Positions 42,851 through 54,183 of a stretch of DNA of 64,000 nt are shown piece after piece. The number at the start of each line of letters is the position of its first letter. The first letter of the stretch is position 1. The DNA comes from Nemertoderma westbladi (taxonomy: Eukaryota > Xenacoelomorpha > Nemertodermatida > Nemertodermatidae). Position numbers and translations under genes: made by a program. The notes beneath the pieces are model-generated. The model made no database searches, had not been told where the DNA came from, and was given only the letters and a program-made list of their open reading frames with translations. Location: the NCBI GenBank assembly GCA_032718475.1, contig JAUCBJ010008130.1, positions 53,636-117,635 of the forward strand, read 5' to 3'.

Positions 42851-44978
42851 ACCAATAAAGACACAAACTGCTCTATTTACTAGACGGGGCAATCAGGAGC
42901 GTATAATTACTAATGTAGGGTTCAGGTACGGAAACCCACTACTTACCGTTGGATGGCGCTAATCTGCCGTCCTGCTAATATATTTTACTAAATTTCTACG
43001 ACTCCTTCTAAATTCTCGTTCCTTTCTCTATCAATTGCTCGATAGAGAGCTAACTGTTCGAATATATGAGCCACGCGGGAATAACCAAAACAATAAACCC
43101 GAATCGGCTCCCTAAGCTGACTTAAAACGAGTGTGAGAGATTTGACACTCAGAGTGTATTCTATAGCCTAATATTACTGTAAAATTGCGCTTACAACTAC
43201 GTCCTTTCTAATCGCATCTAATCGCAATACTGGGGTTCCCTAACGGAATGTGTGAATGTGAGAATATTTAAATAATCAAAAAATTGATGCAGCGTTTATT
43301 TTGGGACTCAGGCTTATCTGCGGCTGGCTTTAGGCCAGCAATTTACTGATGCGCGCTGCGTACTGTATACTACGATGTGAATTTTGTCCGCTAATTCAAA
43401 TAACCGCCCAGTGTGAATAGTGTACGGTACTCTAAATTTATTACCTAACTACCCTCCGCTATGCAGCGTACAAATTCTTAATTTTACTAATTAATTTCAG
43501 TCACAAATATGTAACGGCGTACTAATTACTAAGTATTCCAGAATGCGTAATTCTAAATTATTACGCAACGGGTCACACTAGCAACAGCCTAAAATACCGT
43601 ATTATTTTCGACCTAATCAGAAATTAATTACAGTAAGCTAAGAAATAGAAATCAATCAAAGGGAAAGAGCACCTATCCAAGCATTCGTGATTTATTAGGC
43701 ACACTTTAGTAAGCACCAATCAGCATTCAAACAACAATCGCAATCTACAGTTTAGCTAGCAATTCACAACTCGCAACTCGCAACTCGCAACTCGCAACGT
43801 AAAGGATGCAGATCTCTCCCGGCTACGTCTAGGCTTCCTAACTAACCCAATTCCCGTCCCCCTAATACTACAAAATAGAGACAAAACCTGGATCATCAGC
43901 CCCTAATTGCCGAGCCGGCGTACCTGACCCACTCTACGCTGCAACTTGCGCGCAATAGTAATCCCCCCAATGTTGCTTGTCTTTGAATCCTCCGCACTCC
44001 CGTCGTCGCTAACCCCCCGATGCGCCCGCCGCGCTTACCGGTACCCTAGCCCTCAATCAGAATGAGTAGCTACCGTAGCGGCACATGCAAATCACAAAGG
44101 TCTGACAGTCTGAGAAATCCCGTAGGATTATTGTCGAAAGAAATCACATAGAACTATTTACTAAAGGGTAGAAATCATAGTTCCAACTTGTAATTAACAG
44201 CGATCATTGAGATTGATTGAGAAACACAATAAGAATCAAACAGAAATTGCAAATTTACGAATCATTGCAAGAAATCAATAAAGGGCAGTAATTTACACAG
44301 AAAAACTAAGCATCGAATAATAGTTGAAGGTGAGCTGTGTGGGGTGTGGTGGATGACTAAGGATGTGTAAGCTGTGCAGACAATGGAAGTACGCCAATTT
44401 ATAGGTGATTTGAGAAGGGTGATGCAATCGATCTCTCATTGGCTCCCCAATCCGAGCTAACATTAGACCAGCCTGGAAGCAGTTCGGCCAATAAGAGAGC
44501 CGGATTGTGGGCCTATAGCTCCCTGAAATCGTAAATTGCCACCATATAAGGTAATTTTCCCGATGCTTAATTTGGCGCTACTAATAATATCATGCACAAA
44601 TATAAATTTAGCGCAATTATAGAGAAATTAAAACCAATAGCTAGCCTCATCAAGGCTAATAACGGCAAGCCCAGATCCAGGGTCCAACAAGGACTTGCCA
44701 CCCTGGAACTATCTACTTATATCCTATTACAAAACTACATAGGTAGGGCTACATACTATACAAAATGGATGAGTTCAAAATATATGGGCGTTTCAACTTC
44801 CTTATCTAAATATCATTGCGCATTATGCCTTATCTAAATAATTATACTGCATCACGGACTAATATATGATACTATATAATGAACTAATATATTATACTGT
44901 ATAATGGACTAACATTATTATACTGTATAACGGACTAATATATTACGTAATGTAGGTACAGCGCCATATACCGTAACA
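42851..44978 (-). repeat. 5' LTR of element A
   Basis: Direct copy of 25768-27888 with about 18 substitutions and a few small indels. Its outer (sense 5') end TGTTACGG abuts the (CTGA)n array. Candidate TATA box at 44396-44403. The 81-codon frame on the opposite strand at 44592-44837 is not supported as a gene. Confidence 0.95.
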
Positions 44979-45300
44979 GACTGACTGACTGACTGACTGA
45001 CTGACTGACTGACTGACTGACTGACTGACTGACTGACTGACTGACTGACTGACTGACTGACTGACTGACTGACTGACTGACTGACTGACTGACTGACTGA
45101 CTGACTGACTGACTGACTGACTGACTGACTGACTGACTGACTGACTGACTGACTGACTGACTGACTGACTGACTGACTGACTGACTGACTGACTGACTGA
45201 CTGACTGACTGACTGACTGACTGACTGACTGACTGACTGACTGACTGACTGACTGACTGCCTGAATGACTGAATGACTGACTGACTGACTGACTGACTGA

Positions 45301-45345
<45 letters not shown>

Positions 45346-45727
45346 TGACTGACTGACTGACTGACTGACTGGCTGGCTGGCTGACTGACTGACTGACTGA
45401 CTGACTGACTGACTGACTGACTGACTGACTGACTGACTGACTGACTGACTGACTGACTGACTGACTGACTGACTGACTGACTGACTGACTGACTGACTGA
45501 CTGACTGACTGACTGACTGACTGACTGACTGACTGACTGACTGACTGACTGACTGACTGACTGACTGACTGACTGACTGACTGACTGACTGACTGACTGA
45601 CTGACTGACTGACTGACTGACTGACTGACTGACTGACTGACTGACTGACTGACTGACTGACTGACTGACTGACTGACTGACTGACTGACTGACTGACTGA
45701 CTGACTGACTGACTGACTGACTGACTG
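44979..45727. repeat. (CTGA)n array, right part
   Basis: Continues the left array in phase after element A. Pure for the first ~280 bases, then with CTGCCTGAATGA and (CTGG)n variants at about 45259-45385, then pure again to its end, where the 5' region of element B1 begins. Confidence 0.98.
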
Positions 45728-48700
45728 TGTAAAGGCTTTTGCGGATATAACTAGTCATTTTCCCCGCAAAGTACTCTGTAGGTGATTTAGCGGACATAAA
45801 AAGCCGTTTTCTTACTGTGTAGGTGTTTTAGTGGACATAAAAAGCCATTTTTCTGTATGTGTACTTTAGCGGACATAACAAGCCATTTTATGCCGCAATA
45901 CGCCAAAATACTCTTAATACAGTGTAGTTCAGATGACGACATCTATCAGCTGATATGTCGATGTGGAGCTTTTTGGCTTTCTTTGTTCGGCTCACTCGAC
46001 CAATCAGAGCGATTTTCATTTTATCTTGTACAGAAGCCTACGGAAGATCGCGCAATGCATTATGGTCTTTGTTTACCTTTTTTCCTGAGCCCAGAACATC
46101 GGCTTTGGAATTATTCTGTGTTTCAGACTTTAGCCAAACATTAGAACGGCTTTGATCATAGAAACGTATAACTGTTATCAAACCTGATCACATACAAGCA
46201 AATCAACTCAATCTTTCACCGCATCATTTTACTGCTATTTACTGTCGGTTATTAATTGTTATAAGTTGATGGATATGTTGTTATATTTGGAGAATATCGA
46301 TAAATAATCATAAAACCCCAATCTTCTTGATATACTAAAGGTTAGAGAGACCGGTTACATATAGCAATTGCGACTTACATTATATTGGTTTTGGAGTGAA
46401 TTGAATGCTATTTCATAGACCCTACATGTGTCAGTTGCTGTTCTCCTTATATATGATCAAATTTAGTGAAGGTCGGCAGATCAGTGTGCAGCAGTGTGCG
46501 GTAGTGTGCATGAATGTGATAGATAACAAAGCATTTCCTAAAGAATGCGCCTTATACGAAAATCAATAGCCATCCTGTTGCGTTTAGTGTAAGTCATAAC
46601 TCTGTTTACATACTTAGAGCGCCACGTCCTAAAGGAACTGTTAATATTTCCCGAAAGTGAATAATATTTGTCAGAGATATTGTAGTAACGAGCAATTGAA
46701 TAATACAGTAAGTCTACACCGCAATAAGGTCAGAGCATCCGAATCCAGTCTCCCTTAACCATGGGTGAATGGTCGCGCATAGGCTGGCTTCGGCTAATGT
46801 AACTTTATGTGTATCAAATACTTGTTATAGGCTAAAGTCGATTTATAACCTAGAAGACACCTAAAATTGGCAGGTTAAACTGCTAAAGGTCTAAAAGCGC
46901 GAACAATAACAGTTATTCTTTCTTTATTGCAACGTAGGCAATAAAGGCAAAAGTACCAGTCGACTGGTACCCTGTAGGCCTAACTACCTAACCACCCGAA
47001 CCGGTACTTACAGCAGTACAGGTACTAGTATTATTTCGATTGTGATATATTGTATATTGTAGGCTGTTAGGGGATTAGGGATTGATCACCCCTTATTCCT
47101 TTGTATGGTTTACTTATTTCTGTCAGTTTTATTTATTTGTAGGTTAATATTGAACAGAAGGCGTGTAAGCCTGCTCAGATTGTACAAGTAATTTGTAGGC
47201 TGGATTGTTGTCTGATTATTGTTAAGTCTGAAGAGATTGCAGTGTGTGTAGAGTGTATGTCCGATAAAGTACTAGTTGGGAACGTGGGGGCATCCAGTGC
47301 TGTAAGGTAAATCCCCCCCCCCCCCCCCCCCCGAAAGAATAAGTCGTACTACTCGGTTAGAACGCATACTAACTAACCATTTCGGAGTCTGCACATACTG
47401 TAGTTTATTTAGGCTTGATAGTAGTCTGCCAGCATTTGGTTTGTATTTTGTTTGTGTAGTCTGAACGGGTAGCGTAATATTTATTATCCAGAGTTTATGC
47501 GATTATTCGCAACATACACCACCCCAAGGTCATTCCTACAGTAATTGTGCTTGTTATACATACCGTTATAGTTAAATTAACCCCGGTACTACATCAGGGC
47601 TGTTTGGCGTAGGTAAAGACTGGTGATTTTATGCTCTGGTCACTCCGGCAGATACCGTGGTTCTTTTAGCTGCACAAGTATTTTTAACTGCTGGTTATTT
47701 GTTGTATAAGTACTTGTACCTAATTTAGGGTTTAGTGTACAGCGCTTTCCGAAGGTAATTAGTTTGTAGGCAGTATATTTGTGTTGTAAAGTGGTTAATA
47801 GGCACGTTAGCTATAGTAGGCTGCGGTAATTAACTTCTAGGTAGGAACACTCCGGGTACATAACGTAGTACTTATAGCGCTACGGCTATAAGTCGTCAGA
47901 CGGTGGTATTTTCTTATCTAGACAACGCAATATATTTACTACTGCTTTATTATTTTCAAATACCGTAGTATCTTGTCCGTTTGTAATAACCAGATATTCT
48001 AACTCCTTGTTAGGCTGGTTTGTAGATTCCCTGTAAAATTAACCCTAAAAATTCGTACGTGTAATTTTTGTGTTTATTTAGAGATTGTAATCTCACCCCG
48101 TAATTGTACGTAATTTGTAGTAATAAGTAACTTAGTAAATTAGAATTATTTGTTTTAGTGTCCAATAAGTAGCACTACACTGAGAGCGTACAGCTTCTTT
48201 GTAGTGACTCCTTACCAGAAATAATAACATTTATTTCAAATATTGTAACAAAACCCATTAAACGGGTATATATATATTATAAATCAACTCAAACCGATTT
48301 ATAAAATAGTAGGCTTGTCATACAACAATTAGGTCTTAATATCAGTTGGAATACTGCTTAAATAACGGTAATAAAGTAAAGTAAGGTAACTAAGTAACCC
48401 TAAAATTCAGAAATTCAATTATTCTAAAATAATTGACGTACCGGTATTTACGATAGGCTTATTATATTTATTTCTATAAATTTAAGCTGAAATTATATAC
48501 CGGTATTCTGTAATTAATTCTAGTCTATAATTATACTTATATATACTATAAGTGTAAGCTGTATACCAGTATTCACGTTAGGCTTATTATATATCTATAT
48601 ATTTGCGCTGAAATTATATACCGGTATTCTGTGACGAACCCTAATATTCGATCCGTAATAATACTTATATATACTATAAGTGTATACCGGTATTCTAATA

Positions 48701-48831
48701 TATTGTATATATATCACATTACATAGAGTAACGATATCGGTAATTAATTACTAGGCTAACAGTTGATACTTAATTACTAGACTTGCGTTAATTGTAGTTA
48801 TAGCAGTAGGCATTCAACTGTACAAACAAAC
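45728..48831 (+). repeat. 5' region (LTR plus leader) of BEL element B1
   Basis: About 3.1 kb, homologous over most of its length to 59540-62892 (shared blocks include GCGCCACGTCCTAAAGGAAC and GAATAAGTCGTACTAC). It starts with four ~40-bp units TGTA...TTTAGCGGACATAA...AGCC at 45728-45893, where B2 has one. A CCAAT sequence lies near 45990. A 20-C run (47313-47332) stands where B2 reads CCCCTCTTA. Four TACCGGTA sites at 48439-48692 lie in ~60-bp degenerate repeats just before gag. I cannot place the LTR/leader border. The open frames here are not credible genes. Confidence 0.7.
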
Positions 48832-51293
48832 ATGTCTGACACAAAGCAAAACCTGTCAGACAGTCTCCTAGATACAACCATCTGTGATCCAGATAGGAGT
48901 GCAGAACGTTTGAGACCGAAGTTCAACTCACCTCCTACTGTAAGAAAGATCATCCCTCCAGTAGTAGTATCAGACCCTAGGCTAGTCAAACACCGTAGGT
49001 CTATCATAGGCACTCGGGCTCGAGTCAAGCGGGACCAAGAAGCAGCTGTTAAACAGCAGCAACACCCGAGCCGAGAACTTATTTCTCAGCGGCCCGATAG
49101 CTCCAGTAGTTCAGATACTGTAGAGTTGACAACCGAGTGCGGAGCAAAGATGGCAGATGCGGTTTATTCGGATCCCCTTCTCATTCTTCCTGCAGCCGTA
49201 CTCACTAGGGTATTGATTGCGGTGGAAGAACACCAAATCGATTGGGCGAGAAGTAAGCGATCGACCAAGGACAGTTATGCGGGATACACAAGGGAGGAAC
49301 TAAAGTCTATTGTCGAGACGCAATGGAACTTCCCCGGACCCGGACTCCCGTTTAACTTATCGGAAGCTGCCTGGGAGGACTTATACAGGATGGGAGTGAC
49401 AAAGGACACTAGTGATCCAGCTGTGTGGAAGAGGTCGGCAGCGGGATATGTACAGGGATTCTTCAGCTCTTTGGAGCGATTAGAGGAACAACTGTTTCAA
49501 CAACATCAAGGACCTCAAGAACAGGGAGAGCTGCTTTATCAAGTTCGAGTAAGAACCCTAAGAATCAGACTACTCCTATCAGCATTTGAGGAAGCTTCGA
49601 AGAGAACCTAAGACACGTCGTTGCAAGTTGCTGTAAAGACTTGGTTACAACCGGTGAGTCTCAAGGTTCAAGGAACGACCCAATGGAAAATTCAGCTAAC
49701 TGAGCGCTCGACCCACGGAGAATCAACAGACGCTGCCTTTTCTCAAGTGGAAAGCGAGGTTACATTAGAGAAACCTCAGAAGAAGGACGCTATTGACATC
49801 TATCTGTCGGACTATCAACGATTTTTAGGTGATGAAGAGTTGAGGAGACGGCTGGCTGGACTTCGCCCTAATAGTGAAGGAGACAAGTTTGTGTTGGACG
49901 CAATAGACGCAGAAATGATAGCTGCAAACCAAGCTAAATTTGATGAACGCATCCGCATCGCTAGGGTCCAAGAAGAACAAGTAAAGAAGAAACAGATAGA
50001 AGACAGACAGGAAGCGGCAGCGGTAGAAGCTGAAAGAAAAGCGGCAGCGGAAGCGGCAGCGGCAGAGGCTGAAAGGAAAGCGGCAGAGGCAGCGGCAGAA
50101 GCTGAAAAGAAAGCGGCAGCGGCAGCGGCAGAAGCGGAGAGAAAAGTAGCAGCTGCAGAAGTTGAAAGAAAGGCCGCATTGGCAGTGGCGGAAACCAAAC
50201 GGAAGGCATCTGAAGAGACAGCCCAACTAGAGTTGGAAAATCTTCAAGAGAAGCAAGATTACCTAAATAAACAAATAACAGCTAGTCAGATGCAGATGAT
50301 AAGTCGATCTACTCCCAAGAGACAGGGATTTACATCATCTGATGAAGGCGATACCACCGATCCTGAAGGCGGAGGAAATAGATCTCATTCCAACAGACGT
50401 AGAAGAATGCCTCACCATCAGAAATTGCCTAATTTGCCCCCAGCTGTGAGAAGGCAACTAGCTAAAGCAGACTTATGTAGCACAGAACCCACTGACCAAA
50501 GTATTAGAGTAGAAAGACTCCCCACTATAGTGGATGAGCCTGAAATAATTAGGCCTGTTCTCGAAGCCACTCCCTCTGTGATAGAGACCACTGTACTTCC
50601 AGAACCTAACTCTAAATTCTCTTTGCACAGTACTAAACTACCTGTATCCCGTGGGACAGTTTCTCAGTCAACTCCGGTCCTGGACGCCGAGCGAGACATT
50701 AACAATTTGTCACCCGTCGTCCCTCGTCTACCCGCTACTATGTTGGCGGCTCCCGCTTCGGCGGTCGAGTGGGTGGATGAATGATGGCGGGGGATGGATA
50801 TTCTCCTCGGGCAGATGGAGAATCAGGCACGCTCCTCCCAGCAGGTCCGAGAGTTGGAGGGGACTGTTCAACAGTTAAGGGGAACAGTAAGAGAGAGTAG
50901 GTTAGAATTGCAGGAAGTGCAGCAGAGTATCGCGTTAGAACGCGATGAGTTAGTAAATCTACAAAAGGGTATACCAACACCCCCTGTAACAATGTGTCAA
51001 CCTGTTAGGTCTGAAGTATTTCATGCACAAGGTGTGGAGCCTACACGCATCTTTACTGCTAGTGAAGTAGAAACTCCTATAGTAAACCCTATTAAGGGTA
51101 ATTATAAACCTGTTGACAATGATATTCCATATAGACCTGATAATAATCCGAGAAATTTATATACCGATAACTCGATATTATATAATACGATGGCCCAAGA
51201 AAGTTTTACGCGTCAAATGGCTAGAACCGAAGCCCGTCAAGCGGTAAAGGTGGGAGAGATCGTCAAGTTCAATGGAGATGAGATGAGATGAAA
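48832..51293 (+). pseudogene. BEL element B1 gag, N-terminal and coiled-coil part, with stops
   Basis: A single reading frame from an ATG at 48832 in good context (AACATGT) with in-frame stops at 49609-49611 and 50782-50784. At the first stop, copy B2 has CAG. It encodes an acidic, Ser-rich N-terminus, a conserved Trp-rich helical part, then an Ala/Glu/Lys coiled coil (AAAEAERKAAE-type) at about residues 380-465, and a second coiled coil (QQVRELEGTVQQLRG). At about 51285 a 5-bp GATGA-type repetition shifts the frame just as the capsid region begins. As read it cannot make full Gag. Confidence 0.8.
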
Positions 51294-51989
51294 TGGTTAC
51301 CTTTTAATGAATATTATAAAGATAACATACAGAACTCTGTGCTATCTAATGGAGAGAAACTTAGATTCCTCATCGAGTGCTTGGAAGGATCTCCCAAGTT
51401 AATGGTGTTAAAGTTTATTGGACATCCAGATGGATTAAGACAAGTTTGGAATACACTAAACATCAGGTATGGTAATAGGAATAACATAGCTAGGTATTTG
51501 TATGCGAAATTGGTAGCGCCCCGAAAGTTCATTAGCAGCGGGATTATAGAGTTTTCCGATGAGATTCAGGAGATCTGTAGACAATTAGATTGGCTAGGTA
51601 AGTCTCATGAATATCAGAGTTCTATGGTTATTGGAGCTGTAGCATCTACTTTACCAAAGGGTGGAGTAGGTACACGCTGGGACAAGAAAGTGTTATATAT
51701 GATGGAACAACAACGAAGAGACCCTACCATGGCTGATCTCATGTCATTCTTAGATGGAGAGGTAAAATTACAGCTCCTAAAGCAGTCCAGAGAGAAGACA
51801 CCGGAAAATAAGGTAAGTGAGAAACCCGTTTCTAGGAGAAAGGTAACACCAGTGTGTTATACAGACGACGGCGAAAGCCAGGCTTCTCAAGAGGAGGATA
51901 GCGGGAAAGACACTGAAAGATCTTACTATGTCAACAAAGCGCCTAAAGTAAATTTAAGTCTCGAACCAATGACAGGAGAGAACAGGTAA
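51288..51989 (+). pseudogene. B1 Gag capsid-like (DUF1759) segment
   Basis: Begins at WLPFNEYYKDNI, the usual start of the BEL DUF1759 region, and continues with LIECLEGSPKLMV, LNIRYGNRNNIARYLYAKLV and LMSFLDGEVKLQ. It ends at a TAA after a Ser/Glu linker. A frame change near 51985 leads to the nucleocapsid segment. Confidence 0.8.
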
Positions 51990-53287
51990 CAAAAACTCCT
52001 CCTACGTCTCCTAAGAGAGTTCACGGAAGAAAGCCCAAGGAAAGAACGAGAGTGCACAACGTTACCCAAGGTAAAGTAAGTAACATCAAACCAAAATGTG
52101 CGCTGTGCGACGGGCCCCACCGTTTAAGTGTGTGTGATGAATTTTTAAAGAAATCACTAAAAGATAGACGTGAAGTCATGTGGGATAAGCGGTTGCGTTA
52201 TAATTGCCTCAGACAAGGACACCAACGGCGAACCTGTTACTCCGACGCAAGGTTTGCAAAGTGCGGCGCGAAACATCATATCTTGTTGCACACTGAATTC
52301 GAAAGAAACAGCCCGAGCCAGGTAAGTGAGTCCGAACTACATGTCCAATTCAGTGATGTGAACGACACTGACCAAAGTTCTGAGATGGAAGGATTCTATA
52401 CGGATGAATTCTCCGACGAAAACGAATCCTGTTACCTAATAAATACCGCAGTGTATCGAGCACTTACGTATGAGAAGGAAACCGATAGTGAGCTCCCCCT
52501 AACTACTCCTGACCGACAACCATCTTGGAAAGCACCAACTTCCAACGTAGGAATCCGAGAATTTCCCGTAGTGCAGTTGAGAGTCCACGGGTCAGAAAAG
52601 AGCTATATAGTGAGCGCCCTCCTTGACTCCGGCAGCACAGGAACATTCATCGATAAAGAACTAGCCGAAGACATCTTTGCTGGACAACCCAAGTTCCGAA
52701 CTAAGTTGAACCTTTCAGGAATTATGCAGGTTTGGAAATCTACAGTAACTACAGATTACTATGTAGGCGCGTTGTCCACCCCCCAGGATGAACTAGGAGA
52801 ACACAGCATAAGGTCAGTAAAAATGGTGGCGATAAAGAACTTCGCTACCAGCCAAGTGGAACCTTATAACTGGGATGAGGATGATTTCACCCAACAGCAT
52901 GAGATACCTAGATTCAACATAGATTACCCTGGAGTGCAAATACTCATCGGCCAAAATGCGCATGAGGAGCTTGAGACATTGGAGAAACGGCCTGCTCAAC
53001 CGCAACCACTGCAAACCTATGCGGGAAGAACTAGAGTAGGTTGGTACTTTACTGCACCTTCCCGTAGAACTCTCATGGAAAGGCTACCCAAAGAACGAGT
53101 CTACCAGGTGAGTGAATGGGAAGAGGAGACCAGTGAGGGAGACGACCCACCTGAGGGAACACCATACTCCTCAGATAATGACGATATCCACCAACTATTC
53201 GACGAGGAGAATACCATCGACCTCCTTACGGAAAATGAAACTTGGCAAAACCAAGTGAACCTATGTCACCTCATTCATCCAGCGTGA
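51990..53287 (+). pseudogene. B1 nucleocapsid and aspartic protease segment
   Basis: Open from just after the previous break. It contains Cys/His clusters CALCDGPHRLSVCDEF, NCLRQGHQRRTC and CGAKHHILLH, the BEL knuckle arrangement, with some spacing altered (the first knuckle lacks its usual leading Cys). It is followed by a DUF1758 protease with LLDSGSTGTFID (intact D-S-G). The frame ends at TGA 53285-53287, in frame with the RT segment, so this is a nonsense mutation. Confidence 0.8.
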
Positions 53288-54178
53288 CAAGTCGATTACA
53301 ACGACGAACTGAATGAAGTGATAGATCGCTACAACGCGAAGACTCGTGATGAACACGCCGTACGATTCTTTACTCAAGAGGCTATAGAGCCCAATTCCTA
53401 CGATAAGGCCCTATCAGTAGCAGAAGAAAGAGCCAAGCAGATACAGGAAACAACTACACGTTTTCTTAAAGATCAAGTTAGATATGAGATTGGTCTGCCT
53501 TTCCGACGGCGAGAACCCAATTTTATAAACAACCGACCCTTGGCGGAGAAGAGAATTGCGCAACTTCATCGACGCCTTACGGCAAATGCTTCAGCTAAGG
53601 AGATGTACAAGACCCAGTTGAAGAAATTCATTGACAAGGGATATGCGGAGCGAGTACCGGAAGAAACACCCATAACTGAGAGAAAGTACTATCTAACACA
53701 TCATTACGTTCCCAAACCCGGTAAACCCAACGAAGTCCGGGTAGTATTTGACGGCTCCGCCCTCTACATGGGCCAATCCCTTAATTCCGAGTTGTTGCCA
53801 GGACCCAACTTACTCCAATCCTTGTTGGGAATACTCTTAAGATTACGACAATATTCAATCGCTTTCGCCTCCGATATAGAAGGCATGTTCTTACAAGTTA
53901 AGGCGCTGGATAGAGATCGAGACAGCCTACGATTTCTGTGGTGGCCTGAAGGCGACCTCAACCAGAAACCGGTGGAGTACTGGATGACCATCCAGGCTTT
54001 TGGGATCATCTCGAGCCCTTCAAACGCCTGCTCAGTAGTGCGTACCACTGCTGATGACAACCGGGACGCCTTCTCCAAAGAGGTTATCAACAACATCAAA
54101 CGGGATATATACATGGACGACAATTTAAAGTCCCTCCCATCGGTGGAAGAAGCCATTGATGTCGCCAAAGAACGGTAG
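53288..54178 (+). pseudogene. B1 reverse transcriptase segment
   Basis: Same frame as the protease after the stop. It shows YYLTHHYVPKPGKPNEVRVV, FASDIEGMFLQVKA and IYMDDNLK, so the catalytic aspartates are present. It ends at a TAG caused by a one-base shift near 54173; the thumb region continues in the next frame. Confidence 0.85.
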
Positions 54179-54183
54179 AGTGC

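Larger units (their letters stand above)
25768..44978 (-). mobile_element. BEL/Pao element A, complete, 19.2 kb, with extra ORFs
   Basis: Two direct LTRs (25768-27888 and 42851-44978) bracket gag, protease, RT, RNase H and integrase, all on the minus strand, plus two extra frames after integrase. The outermost bases in the sense direction are TGTTACGG at the 5' end and TTTATTGGT at the 3' end. The element is inserted in a (CTGA)n array; the flanks share GACTG, which fits a 5-bp target duplication that keeps the array in phase (6 bp would also fit). The LTRs show about 20 differences in 2.1 kb by eye. At 19 kb it is about twice the usual BEL size. Gag-Pol is interrupted in several places and carries a LINE insertion, so the copy cannot be autonomous as read. 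Confidence 0.93.

Noticed and set aside
44592-44837. 81-codon plus-strand frame inside the 5' LTR of element A
   Set aside because: The left LTR copy lacks the start codon (C replaces G in ATCATG(C)), and the frame is antisense to the element.
28040-45893. CRISPR-like arrays from regularly spaced repeats
   Set aside because: The DNA is animal nuclear; repeat units are few, diverged and without Cas genes.
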